From Actinomycetes bacterium (GTDB lineage Bacteria > Actinomycetota > Actinomycetes > Streptosporangiales > Streptosporangiaceae), in contig JAOPYP010000242.1 in the NCBI GenBank assembly GCA_025964635.1, positions 1 through 10,886 of the forward strand: a DNA stretch of 10,886 nt. Direction: 5' to 3'. The position numbers and the translations under genes were made by a program. The notes beneath the pieces are model-generated. The model searched no databases. It had not been told where the DNA came from and saw only the letters and a list, made by a program, of their open reading frames with translations. Of this stretch, positions 1 to 6,196 are shown one piece after another. Position 1 is the first letter of the stretch; every line of letters begins with the position of its first letter.

Positions 1-76
1 CCTGCCGCTCGAGGAGAACGCGTGCAGCCTCGAGAAACGGCTGGTTGTCATCCACAATGAGGACGCGGGACGGCAT
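1..76 (-). CDS. Response regulator, N-terminal fragment (cut by window edge)
   Basis: Reading the minus strand from the ATG at 76-74 gives 25 residues before the window ends: MPSRVLIVDDNQPFLEAARV followed by LLERQ. The hydrophobic strand VLIV followed by the acidic pair D9-D10 and a polar residue is the start of a CheY-like receiver domain. The two aspartates help bind the Mg2+ needed for phosphorylation. The phospho-acceptor aspartate, expected about 45 residues further on, lies outside the window, as does any output domain. In this kind of genome a receiver with this opening is most often a NarL/LuxR-type DNA-binding regulator, but that is inference. No strong ribosome-binding site precedes the ATG, and no other in-frame start is visible just upstream. 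It is divergent from the DGPF gene. Confidence 0.8.
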   Translation of the reverse strand, partial: MPSRVLIVDDNQPFLEAARVLLERQ

Positions 77-139
77 AGGACCAGTGTCGCAGGTGGCACG
101 CCGCGCCGCATTGCTGCTAGCAGGAGACCCGGCTGCTCA

Positions 140-162
140 AGCGCGCCTCCGGCTGGCGCGCT
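140..162. repeat. Inverted repeat in the divergent spacer
   Basis: AGCGCGCC (140-147) and GGCGCGCT (155-162) are perfect 8-base arms around a 7-base loop. They lie in the 250-base gap between the divergent response regulator (start 76) and the DGPF gene (start 327). It could be an operator or a leader hairpin of the response-regulator transcript. There is no T-run, so a terminator is unlikely. In such G+C-rich sequence chance is a real alternative. Apart from this repeat and the promoter element at 265-291, I see nothing supported in the gap. Confidence 0.3.
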
Positions 163-264
163 GCGGCGCGAACTGGGCGTTAACTAGCGTCCAGGCGTAT
201 GCGATCGACCAGCACCGTCAAGTCTCCTGAGCGTCTCGGCGGTTCGGAAGCTATGAACCCATAG

Positions 265-291
265 TGTCCCTTACGCCGCTGCTCGTTCGTC
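265..291 (+). promoter_or_regulatory. Putative ECF sigma promoter, copy 1 (DGPF-sigma operon)
   Basis: TGTCCC (265-270), nine bases, then TGCTCGTTCGTC (280-291). Read as a promoter, TGTCCC is the -35 element and CGTC (288-291) the -10, with a 17-base spacer. CGTC is a common -10 of ECF sigma factors. As I recall, ECF42 promoters carry TGTCGA and CGA/TC, so the -35 here would differ in its last two bases. The same bipartite element with the same spacing recurs at 1832-1858. The DGPF start codon lies 35 bases downstream of the -10, leaving room for a short leader and the GGAG site at 317-320. A small inverted repeat (CTATG-N4-CATAG, 251-264) abuts the -35 and may be chance. Confidence 0.6.
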
Positions 292-326
292 ATGAAGGTG
301 AGAGCCCACTGACTCCGGAGGTTGCG

Positions 327-665
327 ATGCAGTACGCGCTGATGATCTACGCCGAGCCTGGCTATGGCGAGGCGCTGTCGGATGCGGAACGTGAGGTGGT
401 GTACGCCGAGTATCTGGCGTTGGCCGATGACGCGCGGTGCGTCGGCGTTGCGCAGCTGCAGCCTGCTGAGACGGCGACCAGCGTGCGCGTGGCCGGTGGC
501 CGGACGCTGATGACCGACGGCCCGTTCGCGGACACCAAGGAGGTGCTCGGCGGCTTCTGCCTGGTCGAGGCGGCCGATCTCGACGAGGTGCTCGACCTGG
601 CGGCGCGCATCCCGGCCGCCCGGCTCGGCGGCGCTGTTGAGGTCAGGCCGGTGGTGCAGCGCTGA
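327..665 (+). CDS. YCII-related (DGPF-domain) protein
   Basis: This is a 112-residue protein of the YCII/DGPF fold, a small dimeric alpha+beta ferredoxin-like domain. It opens MQYALMIY, has the family signature TDGPF at residues 63-67, and continues with KEVLGGF at 71-77. I chose the ATG at 327 because GGAG lies at 317-320 and the protein then starts exactly where the domain does; a further upstream GTG would overlap the promoter element. The biochemical role of these proteins is not established. DGPF genes are the standard neighbours of ECF42 sigma factors, and here the sigma gene starts 2 bases after the stop, so the two are almost certainly co-transcribed and translationally coupled. The protein may modulate the sigma factor or be a stress effector; the sequence does not decide this. 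It is probably cytoplasmic, with no signal peptide. Confidence 0.9.
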   Translation: MQYALMIYAEPGYGEALSDAEREVVYAEYLALADDARCVGVAQLQPAETATSVRVAGGRTLMTDGPFADTKEVLGGFCLVEAADLDEVLDLAARIPAARLGGAVEVRPVVQR

Positions 666-667
666 CT

Positions 668-1825
668 GTGCTGGAAGAGGTCTTCCGGGATGAGTGGGGC
701 CGGGTGCTGGCCTCGCTGGTCGGGTTCCTCGGTGACTTCGACAGGGCCGAGGACGCTGCGCAGGAGGCGTTCGCGATCGCGGCGCAGCGCTGGCCTGCGT
801 CGGGCGTGCCGGCCAACCCGGGTGCGTGGCTGGTGACGACGGCCCGCAACCGGGCGATCGACCGGATTCGCCGGGAGCGCACCCTGGCCGAGAAGATTCA
901 TCTGCTGCCGGCACCCGAGGCCGTCATGGACGAGTTCGACGGCACCGTGATCAAGGACGAACGGCTGGAGCTCATCTTCACCTGCTGCCACCCGGCGCTG
1001 GCGCTGGAGGGGCAGGTGGCGCTCACGCTGCGGGCCCTCGGCGGCCTGGAGACCGCCGAGATCGCCCGGGCGTTCCTGGTTTCCGAGGAGACCATGAAGC
1101 GGCGCCTGTCGCGCGCCAAGGCCAAGATCAAGGCGACCGGGATCCCGTTCGCGGTTCCCGGCGCGCATCTGCTGCCCGACCGGCTCGATGCGGTGCTGGC
1201 CGTGATCTACCTGATCTACAACGAGGGCTACCGCGGCCGGGTCCACCTCGGCGCCGAAGCCATCCGCTTGGGGCGAGTGCTCGCCGCGCTCATGCCGGAC
1301 GACCCGGAGGCGCACGGGCTGCTGGCGCTGATGATGATCCACCACGCCCGGCGGCGGGCCCGGTTCTCCGGCGAGGATCTCGTGCTGCTCGGCGATCAGG
1401 ACCGCTCGCTGTGGAACATGCGCCAGATCGCGGCGGGACGGGCGGTGCTCGATCGGGGGCTCACGCTGGGCGGGCGCGGCGCCTATGTCGTTCAGGCCGT
1501 GATCGCGTCGCTGCAGACGCGGGAGCGGATCGACTGGCCGCAGGTCGCCGAGATGTACCGGCGGCTAGTCGAACTCACCGGCTCCCCGGTGGTCGAGCTC
1601 AACCGCGCCGTGGCGGTCGCCCAGGCTGGCGACCCCGCCGCGGCGTTGCGCGCCGTCGACCGCCTCGACCTGGACGGCTACCTCTACTTCCACTCGACCC
1701 GCGGCGAGCTGCTGCGGCGTCTCGGCCGTGACGCCGAGGCCCGGGCAGCGTACCGTCGGGCGCTCGAGCTGGCCACCTCGACCCCCGAGCGGCGGTTCCT
1801 GACCCGGCGGCTCGAACATCTCTGA
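668..1825 (+). CDS. ECF42-like RNA polymerase sigma factor with C-terminal TPR-like extension
   Basis: This 385-residue sigma factor is about twice the length of a minimal ECF sigma. Region 2 is at about residues 5-72: FDRAEDAAQEAF at 24-35, then WLVTTARNRAIDRIRRER at 54-71, the -10 recognition and core-binding part. Region 4 with its helix-turn-helix is at about 106-157: LGGLETAEIARAF and SEETMKRRLSRAKAKIK, for -35 recognition. Residues about 165-385 form the helical extension typical of ECF42 (YLIYNEGY, EAIRLGRVLAALMPDDPEAHGLLALMM, DRSLWN, SPVVELNRAVAVA), ending in a TPR-like hairpin (YRRALELATSTPERRFLTRRL). In studied ECF42 proteins this extension affects activity. No anti-sigma gene is next to it, which fits. 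The GTG start at 668 follows the DGPF stop by 2 bases, suggesting coupling. Likely targets are the paired elements at 265-291 and 1832-1858. Confidence 0.93.
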   Translation: MLEEVFRDEWGRVLASLVGFLGDFDRAEDAAQEAFAIAAQRWPASGVPANPGAWLVTTARNRAIDRIRRERTLAEKIHLLPAPEAVMDEFDGTVIKDERLELIFTCCHPALALEGQVALTLRALGGLETAEIARAFLVSEETMKRRLSRAKAKIKATGIPFAVPGAHLLPDRLDAVLAVIYLIYNEGYRGRVHLGAEAIRLGRVLAALMPDDPEAHGLLALMMIHHARRRARFSGEDLVLLGDQDRSLWNMRQIAAGRAVLDRGLTLGGRGAYVVQAVIASLQTRERIDWPQVAEMYRRLVELTGSPVVELNRAVAVAQAGDPAAALRAVDRLDLDGYLYFHSTRGELLRRLGRDAEARAAYRRALELATSTPERRFLTRRLEHL

Positions 1826-1831
1826 CCGGGC

Positions 1832-1858
1832 TGTCCCCCGGGCGGGTGCTCGTTCGTC
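1832..1858 (+). promoter_or_regulatory. Putative ECF sigma promoter, copy 2 (upstream of yceI unit)
   Basis: TGTCCC (1832-1837), nine bases, then TGCTCGTTCGTC (1847-1858) repeats the element at 265-291 with identical spacing; 21 of 27 positions agree. The proposed -10 is CGTC at 1855-1858. It begins 6 bases after the sigma-factor stop codon and points toward the YceI gene, whose chosen ATG is at 2024. It therefore probably places yceI, and possibly the SnoaL-like gene, under the same sigma factor as the DGPF operon. The leader to the YceI start would be long, about 160 bases, and contains a short open frame at 1867-1995. Confidence 0.6.
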
Positions 1859-1866
1859 GTCTGGGT

Positions 1867-1995
1867 ATGAGCGACAACCGTTCGTGCCGTCCGCGGGAAC
1901 CGCACAGCCTCCAGGTCAGCCTGTGGTGGTCACCCGCCGGCGGCCGGACCGGGGTCGCCCTAAGCGATGTCCGCACCACCGCCCGCGCCGCGTAG
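1867..1995 (+). CDS. Possible leaderless small ORF (42 residues), tentative
   Basis: An ATG at 1867 opens 42 codons ending in TAG at 1993-1995. It starts 8 bases after the proposed -10 of the second ECF promoter, about where transcription would begin, so it could be translated leaderlessly, as is common in actinobacteria. Third codon positions are G or C in 36 of 42 codons, close to neighbouring genes. The product begins MSDNRSCRPREPHSL, is basic, has one cysteine and a WW pair, and resembles no family I recognise. It has no ribosome-binding site of its own and ends 28 bases before the YceI ATG. It may instead be non-coding leader sequence; I rate it below even odds. Confidence 0.25.
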   Translation: MSDNRSCRPREPHSLQVSLWWSPAGGRTGVALSDVRTTARAA

Positions 1996-2023
1996 CCGCG
2001 GCACCACATCGATGGAGGAAACT

Positions 2024-2587
2024 ATGAACGTCGCCCCCGCGACCGTCGCGATGCCGGGCTATCTGGTCGGGACGTGGAAGGCCGACCCGGTGCACTCCGA
2101 GATCGCCTTCTCTGTCCGGCACCTCATGGTCAGCAAGGCACGTGGCCGGTTCACCAGCTACGACGTCACGATCGTCACGAGCGAGGACCCACTGGGCTCG
2201 TCGGTTGCCGCGACGATCGACCTCGCGTCCATCGAGACCGGCAGCGAACCGCGTGACAACCACCTCCGGTCCGCCGACTACCTGGAGGTCGGGAAGTACC
2301 CGACGATGAGCTACCTCTCCACCGGCATCCGCCGGAGCGACGACGGCTGGGTCATCGACGGTGAGCTGACGTTGCACGGCGTCACCCGGCAGGTGCCGCT
2401 GGCCGGCGAGCTGAACGGGTTCGGCCCGGACCCGTTCGGCGGGCAGCGGGCCGGCTTCTCCGCGACCGCGCAGATCAACCGGCGCGACTTCGGTATCGAC
2501 ATCACCATCCCGATGGACGGCGGTGGCGTCGTGGTCGGCGACACGGTGTCGATCAGCCTCGAGATCGAGGCCGTCCTCCAGAAGTGA
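2024..2587 (+). CDS. YceI family protein (lipocalin-like polyisoprenoid-binding fold)
   Basis: This is a 187-residue YceI-domain protein. The domain starts at about residue 16 with GTWKADPVHSEIAFSVRHL and carries the usual landmarks: RDNHLRSADYLEV (77-89), KYPTM (91-95), GELTLHGVTR (113-122) and RRDFGI (153-158). It covers the full domain length. YceI proteins are beta-barrels with a hydrophobic pocket; some bind polyisoprenoid or quinone-like lipids, and others are linked to acid, osmotic or oxidative stress. There is no signal peptide, unlike the periplasmic Escherichia coli form, so this one is probably cytoplasmic. I chose the ATG at 2024 because GGAGGAA lies at 2014-2020; an in-frame ATG at 1967 lacks such a site. 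The ECF-type promoter element at 1832-1858 suggests it belongs to the regulon of the sigma factor just upstream. Its ligand is unknown. Confidence 0.93.
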   Translation: MNVAPATVAMPGYLVGTWKADPVHSEIAFSVRHLMVSKARGRFTSYDVTIVTSEDPLGSSVAATIDLASIETGSEPRDNHLRSADYLEVGKYPTMSYLSTGIRRSDDGWVIDGELTLHGVTRQVPLAGELNGFGPDPFGGQRAGFSATAQINRRDFGIDITIPMDGGGVVVGDTVSISLEIEAVLQK

Positions 2588-2600
2588 CCCGGCCCGGACG

Positions 2601-2621
2601 GGCTGCCGCGCACCGGCAGCC
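2601..2621. terminator. Hairpin between yceI and the SnoaL-like gene
   Basis: GGCTGCCG (2601-2608) and CGGCAGCC (2614-2621) are perfect 8-base arms with a 5-base loop, 13 bases after the YceI stop. There is no T-run behind it, but high-G+C actinomycetes often use hairpins without U-tracts. It could end or dampen transcription before the SnoaL-like gene, or simply stabilise the yceI mRNA. Confidence 0.35.
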
Positions 2622-2683
2622 AAGTCCCCCGCTGTGCGCAGCGATAACCACCCGAATGTTCATGCCAGCCGAGGAGAAGCCAC

Positions 2684-3124
2684 ATGTCAGCAGCCCAGCT
2701 AGCCAGCAACAAAGCAACGCTCAGCCGCCTGCATGAGGCCGTCAACAGCGGCGACCCGGAGCTCATCGCGAAGACGATCGACGAGGTCGTCGAGCCGGAC
2801 GTGCTGATCCGGACGCCGCTGCCGGTTGAGGCGACGGGGGCGCAAGCACTGAAGGAGGTGTTCGCGAGGCTCCATCGGGCCTTCCCCGACCTTCACATTG
2901 CGGTCGAGGACGCGATCGCGGAGGGGGACAAGGTCGCCTGCAGTAACACGGTCACCGGAACCCACCAGGGCGAGTACATGGGCCTCCCGCCGACCGGCAG
3001 ATCCATCACGTACAACGAGATCTTCATCTCCCGCTTCGCAGGCGGCCGAATCGCTGAGACCTGGGGGGTCGCCGACGTCTTCTCGCAGATGCGACAGCTC
3101 GGCGTGATTCCCGGAGGCTTGTGA
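2684..3124 (+). CDS. SnoaL-like / ester cyclase family protein (NTF2-like fold)
   Basis: This is a 146-residue protein with the SnoaL-like pattern of the NTF2 superfamily. An N-terminal helix (LSRLHEAVNSGDPELI) is followed by FPDLHIAVEDAIAEGDKV at 67-83, then TGTHQGEYMGLPPTGRSI at 91-108 and the closing strand motif RFAGGRIAETW at 117-127. Family members include polyketide aldol cyclases such as SnoaL, but most are small binding or catalytic proteins of unknown substrate. No polyketide genes are nearby, so a cyclase role is not supported. The ATG at 2684 is preceded by GAGGAG about 8 bases upstream. The 96-base gap from yceI contains a hairpin (2601-2621), so co-transcription with yceI is possible but uncertain. 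It is probably cytoplasmic. Confidence 0.9.
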   Translation: MSAAQLASNKATLSRLHEAVNSGDPELIAKTIDEVVEPDVLIRTPLPVEATGAQALKEVFARLHRAFPDLHIAVEDAIAEGDKVACSNTVTGTHQGEYMGLPPTGRSITYNEIFISRFAGGRIAETWGVADVFSQMRQLGVIPGGL

Positions 3125-3279
3125 TGACCACAGCAACGGAGCCTGGTGGTGTCCATCGGGTGCGGGGCGGGACGCCACACGGAAGGCTGGTCGTGTCCGC
3201 AGAATGTCCGATATGCGCGAGCTGCAGGGAATCGTCGACGGGGGGTCGGCCGAACTCCGCGTACGGTGGAAGCATGCGT

Positions 3280-3291
3280 GACCAGATGGTC
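3280..3291. promoter_or_regulatory. Short palindrome upstream of the LAL regulator
   Basis: GACCA-GA-TGGTC is a 12-base inverted repeat about 110 bases before the LuxR-family gene. It could be a small operator; chance is equally plausible. Confidence 0.2.
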
Positions 3292-3324
3292 GGGGGCGGC
3301 TTGCTGGCACGATGCGTTTCGTGA

Positions 3325-3345
3325 GCCAGCCGTTGCGCGGCTGGC
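3325..3345. repeat. Perfect inverted repeat upstream of the LAL regulator
   Basis: GCCAGCCG (3325-3332) and CGGCTGGC (3338-3345) pair perfectly around a 5-base loop. A further copy of the half-site GCTGGC lies at 3303-3308, giving three GCTGGC/GCCAGC half-sites in 43 bases. The repeat is about 54 bases before the ATG of the LuxR-family regulator and 200 bases after the SnoaL-like gene. It may be an operator or activator site of the regulator, or a terminator of the upstream unit, since moderately T-rich sequence follows. The rest of the 274-base gap (3125-3398) holds no convincing gene. Confidence 0.4.
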
Positions 3346-3398
3346 ATCGGGTTCTTGGTTGATGGTACGTGAAGACTGGCTCCTGAGGGGCGGCGGTC

Positions 3399-6161
3399 AT
3401 GGCAGGACCACTGCTCGAGACCAAGCTCCACGTCCCCAGGCGGCAGCGCGGTCTGGTCGCGCGTCCGAGACTGAGTGAGCACCTGAGCCGCGGGGCGCAG
3501 TCGGCGCTGACGCTGGTGTCGGCTCCGGCCGGGTTCGGTAAGACGACGCTGCTGGCGGAGTGGCTGGCCGCCGCTGCTGCCGATGGCCGGTCCGCGGCGT
3601 GGCTTTCACTCGATCACCGCGACAACGATCCTGGGCTGTTTTGGACGTACCTTGTCGCCGCGCTGAAGGCGGCGGCGCACGGACCTGGTGCAACGGCGCT
3701 CCCGCTCCTGCAGCCGCCCCAGCCGGGCGAGGCGGGTCTTGCCGCCCTGCTCAACGACCTCGACGCCATCTCGGACGATGTCGTGCTGGTGCTCGACGAC
3801 TACCACGTCATCGACGCGCCCGACGTGCAGGACGGGATGGCCTTCCTGCTGGAGCACCTACCCCCGCAGATACACCTGGTGATCGCCAGCCGCGCTGACC
3901 CGGCGTTGCCGCTGGGGCGGTTGCGAGGGCGTGGCGAGCTGGTCGAGATCCGCGCCGCCGATCTGCGCTTCACACCCGGCGAGGCGGCGGCGTACCTCAA
4001 CGAGGTGATGGGACTGGAGCTGACGGCACGGGATGTCGCAGCGCTGGAGGAGCGCACCGAAGGGTGGATCGCCGCACTCCAGCTGGCGGCGCTCTCGCTG
4101 CAGGGGCGAGAGGACATCGCCGCGTTCATCGCGGGCTTCGCCGGGGATGACCGGTACATCGTCGACTACCTGGCTGAGGAGGTCCTGCAGCGTCAGCCCG
4201 GGCATGTGCATCGCTTCCTGTTGCAGACCTCCATCCTGGACCGGCTGAGCGGCCCGCTGTGCGACGCCGTCACCGGCCAGGACGGCGGCAAGGCCAAGCT
4301 GGCGGCGCTGGAGCGAGGGAACCTGTTCCTGGCCCCGCTTGATAACCGCCGTCAGTGGTATCGCTATCACCAGCTCTTCGCCGACGTTCTGCAGGCGCAC
4401 CTGCTGGACGAGCAGCCGGGCGACGTTCCTGACCTGCACCGGCGGGCGAGCGCGTGGTACGAGCAGAACGGTGAGCCCTCCGAGGCGATCCGGCACGCTC
4501 TGGCCGCCCGGGATTTCGAGCGAGCGGCGGACCTGGTCGAACTGGCGATTCCGGCCATGCGCAGGACCCGGCAGGAGGCCGCGATGCGGGGCTGGCTCCA
4601 GGCGCTTCCCGACGAGGTGTTCCGCCTCAGGCCGGTGCTGAGCGTTGGGTTTGCCGGGGCGATGCTGGCTGGAGGCGAGCATGAGGGCGTTGAGATCCGG
4701 CTCCGGGACGCCGAGCGGTGGCTGGACACTACGGCCGGTAACCGTAACGGGCTCCCGGCCCCACTTGCGGACATGGTCGTCGTCGACGACGAGGAATTCC
4801 GCCGCCTCCCGGCGGAGATCGAGCTGTACCGCGCCGCCCTGGCCCTGACTCGGGGCGACGCGCCCGGCACCGTGAGGCACGCCCGGCGGGCGCTCGAACT
4901 TTCGCCTGAGGAGGAGCACCTCGGCCGCGCTGCGGCAGCCGGCTTGATGGGGCTCGCGTTCTGGGCGAGCGGGGACCTCGAGGCCGGGTACTCGGCATAT
5001 GCCGAATGCATGGCGGGACTACGGCGGGCCGGGCATATCGCCGACACTTTCGGTTGTGCGGTCGCGCTGGCGGACATCCGGCTTGTGCAGGGTCGTCTCG
5101 GTGAGGCCATGCGCACTTACGAGCAGGCATTGCAGTGTGCGCCCGAGCAAAGCGGGTCGGTTTTGCGGGGAACCGCAGACATGTACGTAGGTATGAGCGA
5201 GCTCCACCGCGAGCGCAACGACTTGCCTGCCGCCACGCGGAATCTGCTGCGCAGCCAGGAGCTGGGTGAGCACACCGGGTTGCCGCAGAACCGCTATCGC
5301 TGGCGGGTCGCGATGGCCCGGATACGCCAGGCTGAAGGAGATCTGGGCGGCGCACTTGACCTGCTGAACGAGGCGGAGCGCCTGTATGTGGGTGACTTCT
5401 TCCCCAACGTGCGGCCGGTCCCGGCGTTGAGGGCACGGGTGCGGGCCGCGCAGGGGGAGGTGGGTGAAGCGCTCGGCTGGGGCCGTGAGCGAGGTCTATC
5501 CGTTGAGGACGACCTCAGCTACCTGCACGAGTTCGAGCACATCACCCTGGCCAGGGTGCTCCTGGCCCGGTACGCGACAGACCGTGCCGAGCGGTCCATC
5601 CAGGAGGTGACCCGACTCCTGGAACGCCTCCTGCGAGCGGCCGAAGAAGGGCAGAGAACCGGCAGCGTCATCGAAATCCGGGTGGTGCAGGCGCTCGCCC
5701 ACCAGGCGCGGGAGGACGTCCCCGCTGCGCTGGCATCACTGCACCGCGCGGTGACGCTGGCTGAGCCGGAGGGCTACGTCCGAATCTTCGCGGATGAGGG
5801 CCCACCCATGGCCTCGCTGCTCAGGGCGGTCGCAAAACGGGGGACCGCCCCGAACTATGTCCGCCGGCTTCTGGCCGCCATCAACCAGGCCGAGGGCAGC
5901 ACGCCCGCCAATAACGGCTTGATCGAGCCACTGAGCGCACGCGAGCTGGATGTGCTTCGGCTGCTCGGAACCGACCTGGACGGCCCGGACATCGCTCGCA
6001 ACCTCGTAGTGTCGCTGAACACCGTACGGACGCACACCAGAAACATCTACGCCAAGCTCGGTGTGAACAACCGCCGGGCCGCGGTCCGCCGCGCACGGGA
6101 ACTCGACCTGCCGCAACCCGGCGGCCGGCCACCCCGGCGCGTCGTCCTCCGCGACCCGTAG
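3399..6161 (+). CDS. LAL-type LuxR family transcriptional regulator (MalT-like)
   Basis: This 920-residue regulator has the MalT/LAL layout. The N-terminal STAND-type ATPase has Walker A APAGFGKTT at 42-50, a Walker B-like strand VVLVLDDYH at 128-136, and SRADP at 164-168. EGWIAALQLA at 221-230 is the conserved post-ATPase segment typical of these proteins. About residues 330-830 are helical repeats that in MalT-like proteins form the ligand-sensing arm. The C-terminal LuxR helix-turn-helix is at about 843-905 (LSARELDVLRLL, then IARNLVVSLNTVRTHTRNIYAKLGV). Family knowledge: effector and ATP binding drive oligomerisation and promoter activation. The ATG at 3399 follows GAGGGG at 3385-3390. 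The effector is unknown. The only adjacent non-coupled gene with an obvious small-molecule role is the convergent MFS transporter, a possible but unproven target. An inverted repeat at 3325-3345 may mediate autoregulation. Confidence 0.95.
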   Translation: MAGPLLETKLHVPRRQRGLVARPRLSEHLSRGAQSALTLVSAPAGFGKTTLLAEWLAAAAADGRSAAWLSLDHRDNDPGLFWTYLVAALKAAAHGPGATALPLLQPPQPGEAGLAALLNDLDAISDDVVLVLDDYHVIDAPDVQDGMAFLLEHLPPQIHLVIASRADPALPLGRLRGRGELVEIRAADLRFTPGEAAAYLNEVMGLELTARDVAALEERTEGWIAALQLAALSLQGREDIAAFIAGFAGDDRYIVDYLAEEVLQRQPGHVHRFLLQTSILDRLSGPLCDAVTGQDGGKAKLAALERGNLFLAPLDNRRQWYRYHQLFADVLQAHLLDEQPGDVPDLHRRASAWYEQNGEPSEAIRHALAARDFERAADLVELAIPAMRRTRQEAAMRGWLQALPDEVFRLRPVLSVGFAGAMLAGGEHEGVEIRLRDAERWLDTTAGNRNGLPAPLADMVVVDDEEFRRLPAEIELYRAALALTRGDAPGTVRHARRALELSPEEEHLGRAAAAGLMGLAFWASGDLEAGYSAYAECMAGLRRAGHIADTFGCAVALADIRLVQGRLGEAMRTYEQALQCAPEQSGSVLRGTADMYVGMSELHRERNDLPAATRNLLRSQELGEHTGLPQNRYRWRVAMARIRQAEGDLGGALDLLNEAERLYVGDFFPNVRPVPALRARVRAAQGEVGEALGWGRERGLSVEDDLSYLHEFEHITLARVLLARYATDRAERSIQEVTRLLERLLRAAEEGQRTGSVIEIRVVQALAHQAREDVPAALASLHRAVTLAEPEGYVRIFADEGPPMASLLRAVAKRGTAPNYVRRLLAAINQAEGSTPANNGLIEPLSARELDVLRLLGTDLDGPDIARNLVVSLNTVRTHTRNIYAKLGVNNRRAAVRRARELDLPQPGGRPPRRVVLRDP

Positions 6162-6196
6162 GCGCAGGGCCACGGCCCGTCCGTCGATGCGGGTGC

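Noticed and set aside
362..1345. Long antisense open frame (327 codons) over the DGPF and sigma-factor genes
   Set aside because: It lies opposite two genes with clear family motifs, and its translation is low-complexity and arginine/glutamine-rich, as expected from the reverse strand of high-G+C codons.
826..1731. Plus-strand open frame of 301 codons inside the sigma-factor gene
   Set aside because: It is an out-of-frame reading of the sigma gene, rich in Gly, Arg, Ala and Pro, with no family motif.
1967..2587. Longer YceI start at the ATG at 1967
   Set aside because: The added 19 residues (MSAPPPAPRSRG...) show no signal peptide, and the ATG at 2024 has a strong GGAGGAA site.
3124..3324. 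Plus-strand small frame (66 codons) overlapping the SnoaL-like stop (TGATG), containing CPICASC
   Set aside because: The stop-start overlap and CxxCxxC looked tempting, but about 20 of 66 codons end in A or T, unlike neighbouring genes, and the rest of the product is low-complexity.
3858..4919. Minus-strand open frame of 353 codons inside the LuxR-family gene
   Set aside because: The plus strand here codes for the ATPase and helical part of the regulator; the antisense product has no recognisable domain.
6167..6178. GGGCC-AC-GGCCC between the convergent LuxR-family and MFS genes as a terminator
   Set aside because: The 2-base loop is too tight for a stable hairpin with all five pairs, and there is no T-run; it is more likely chance in G+C-rich sequence.
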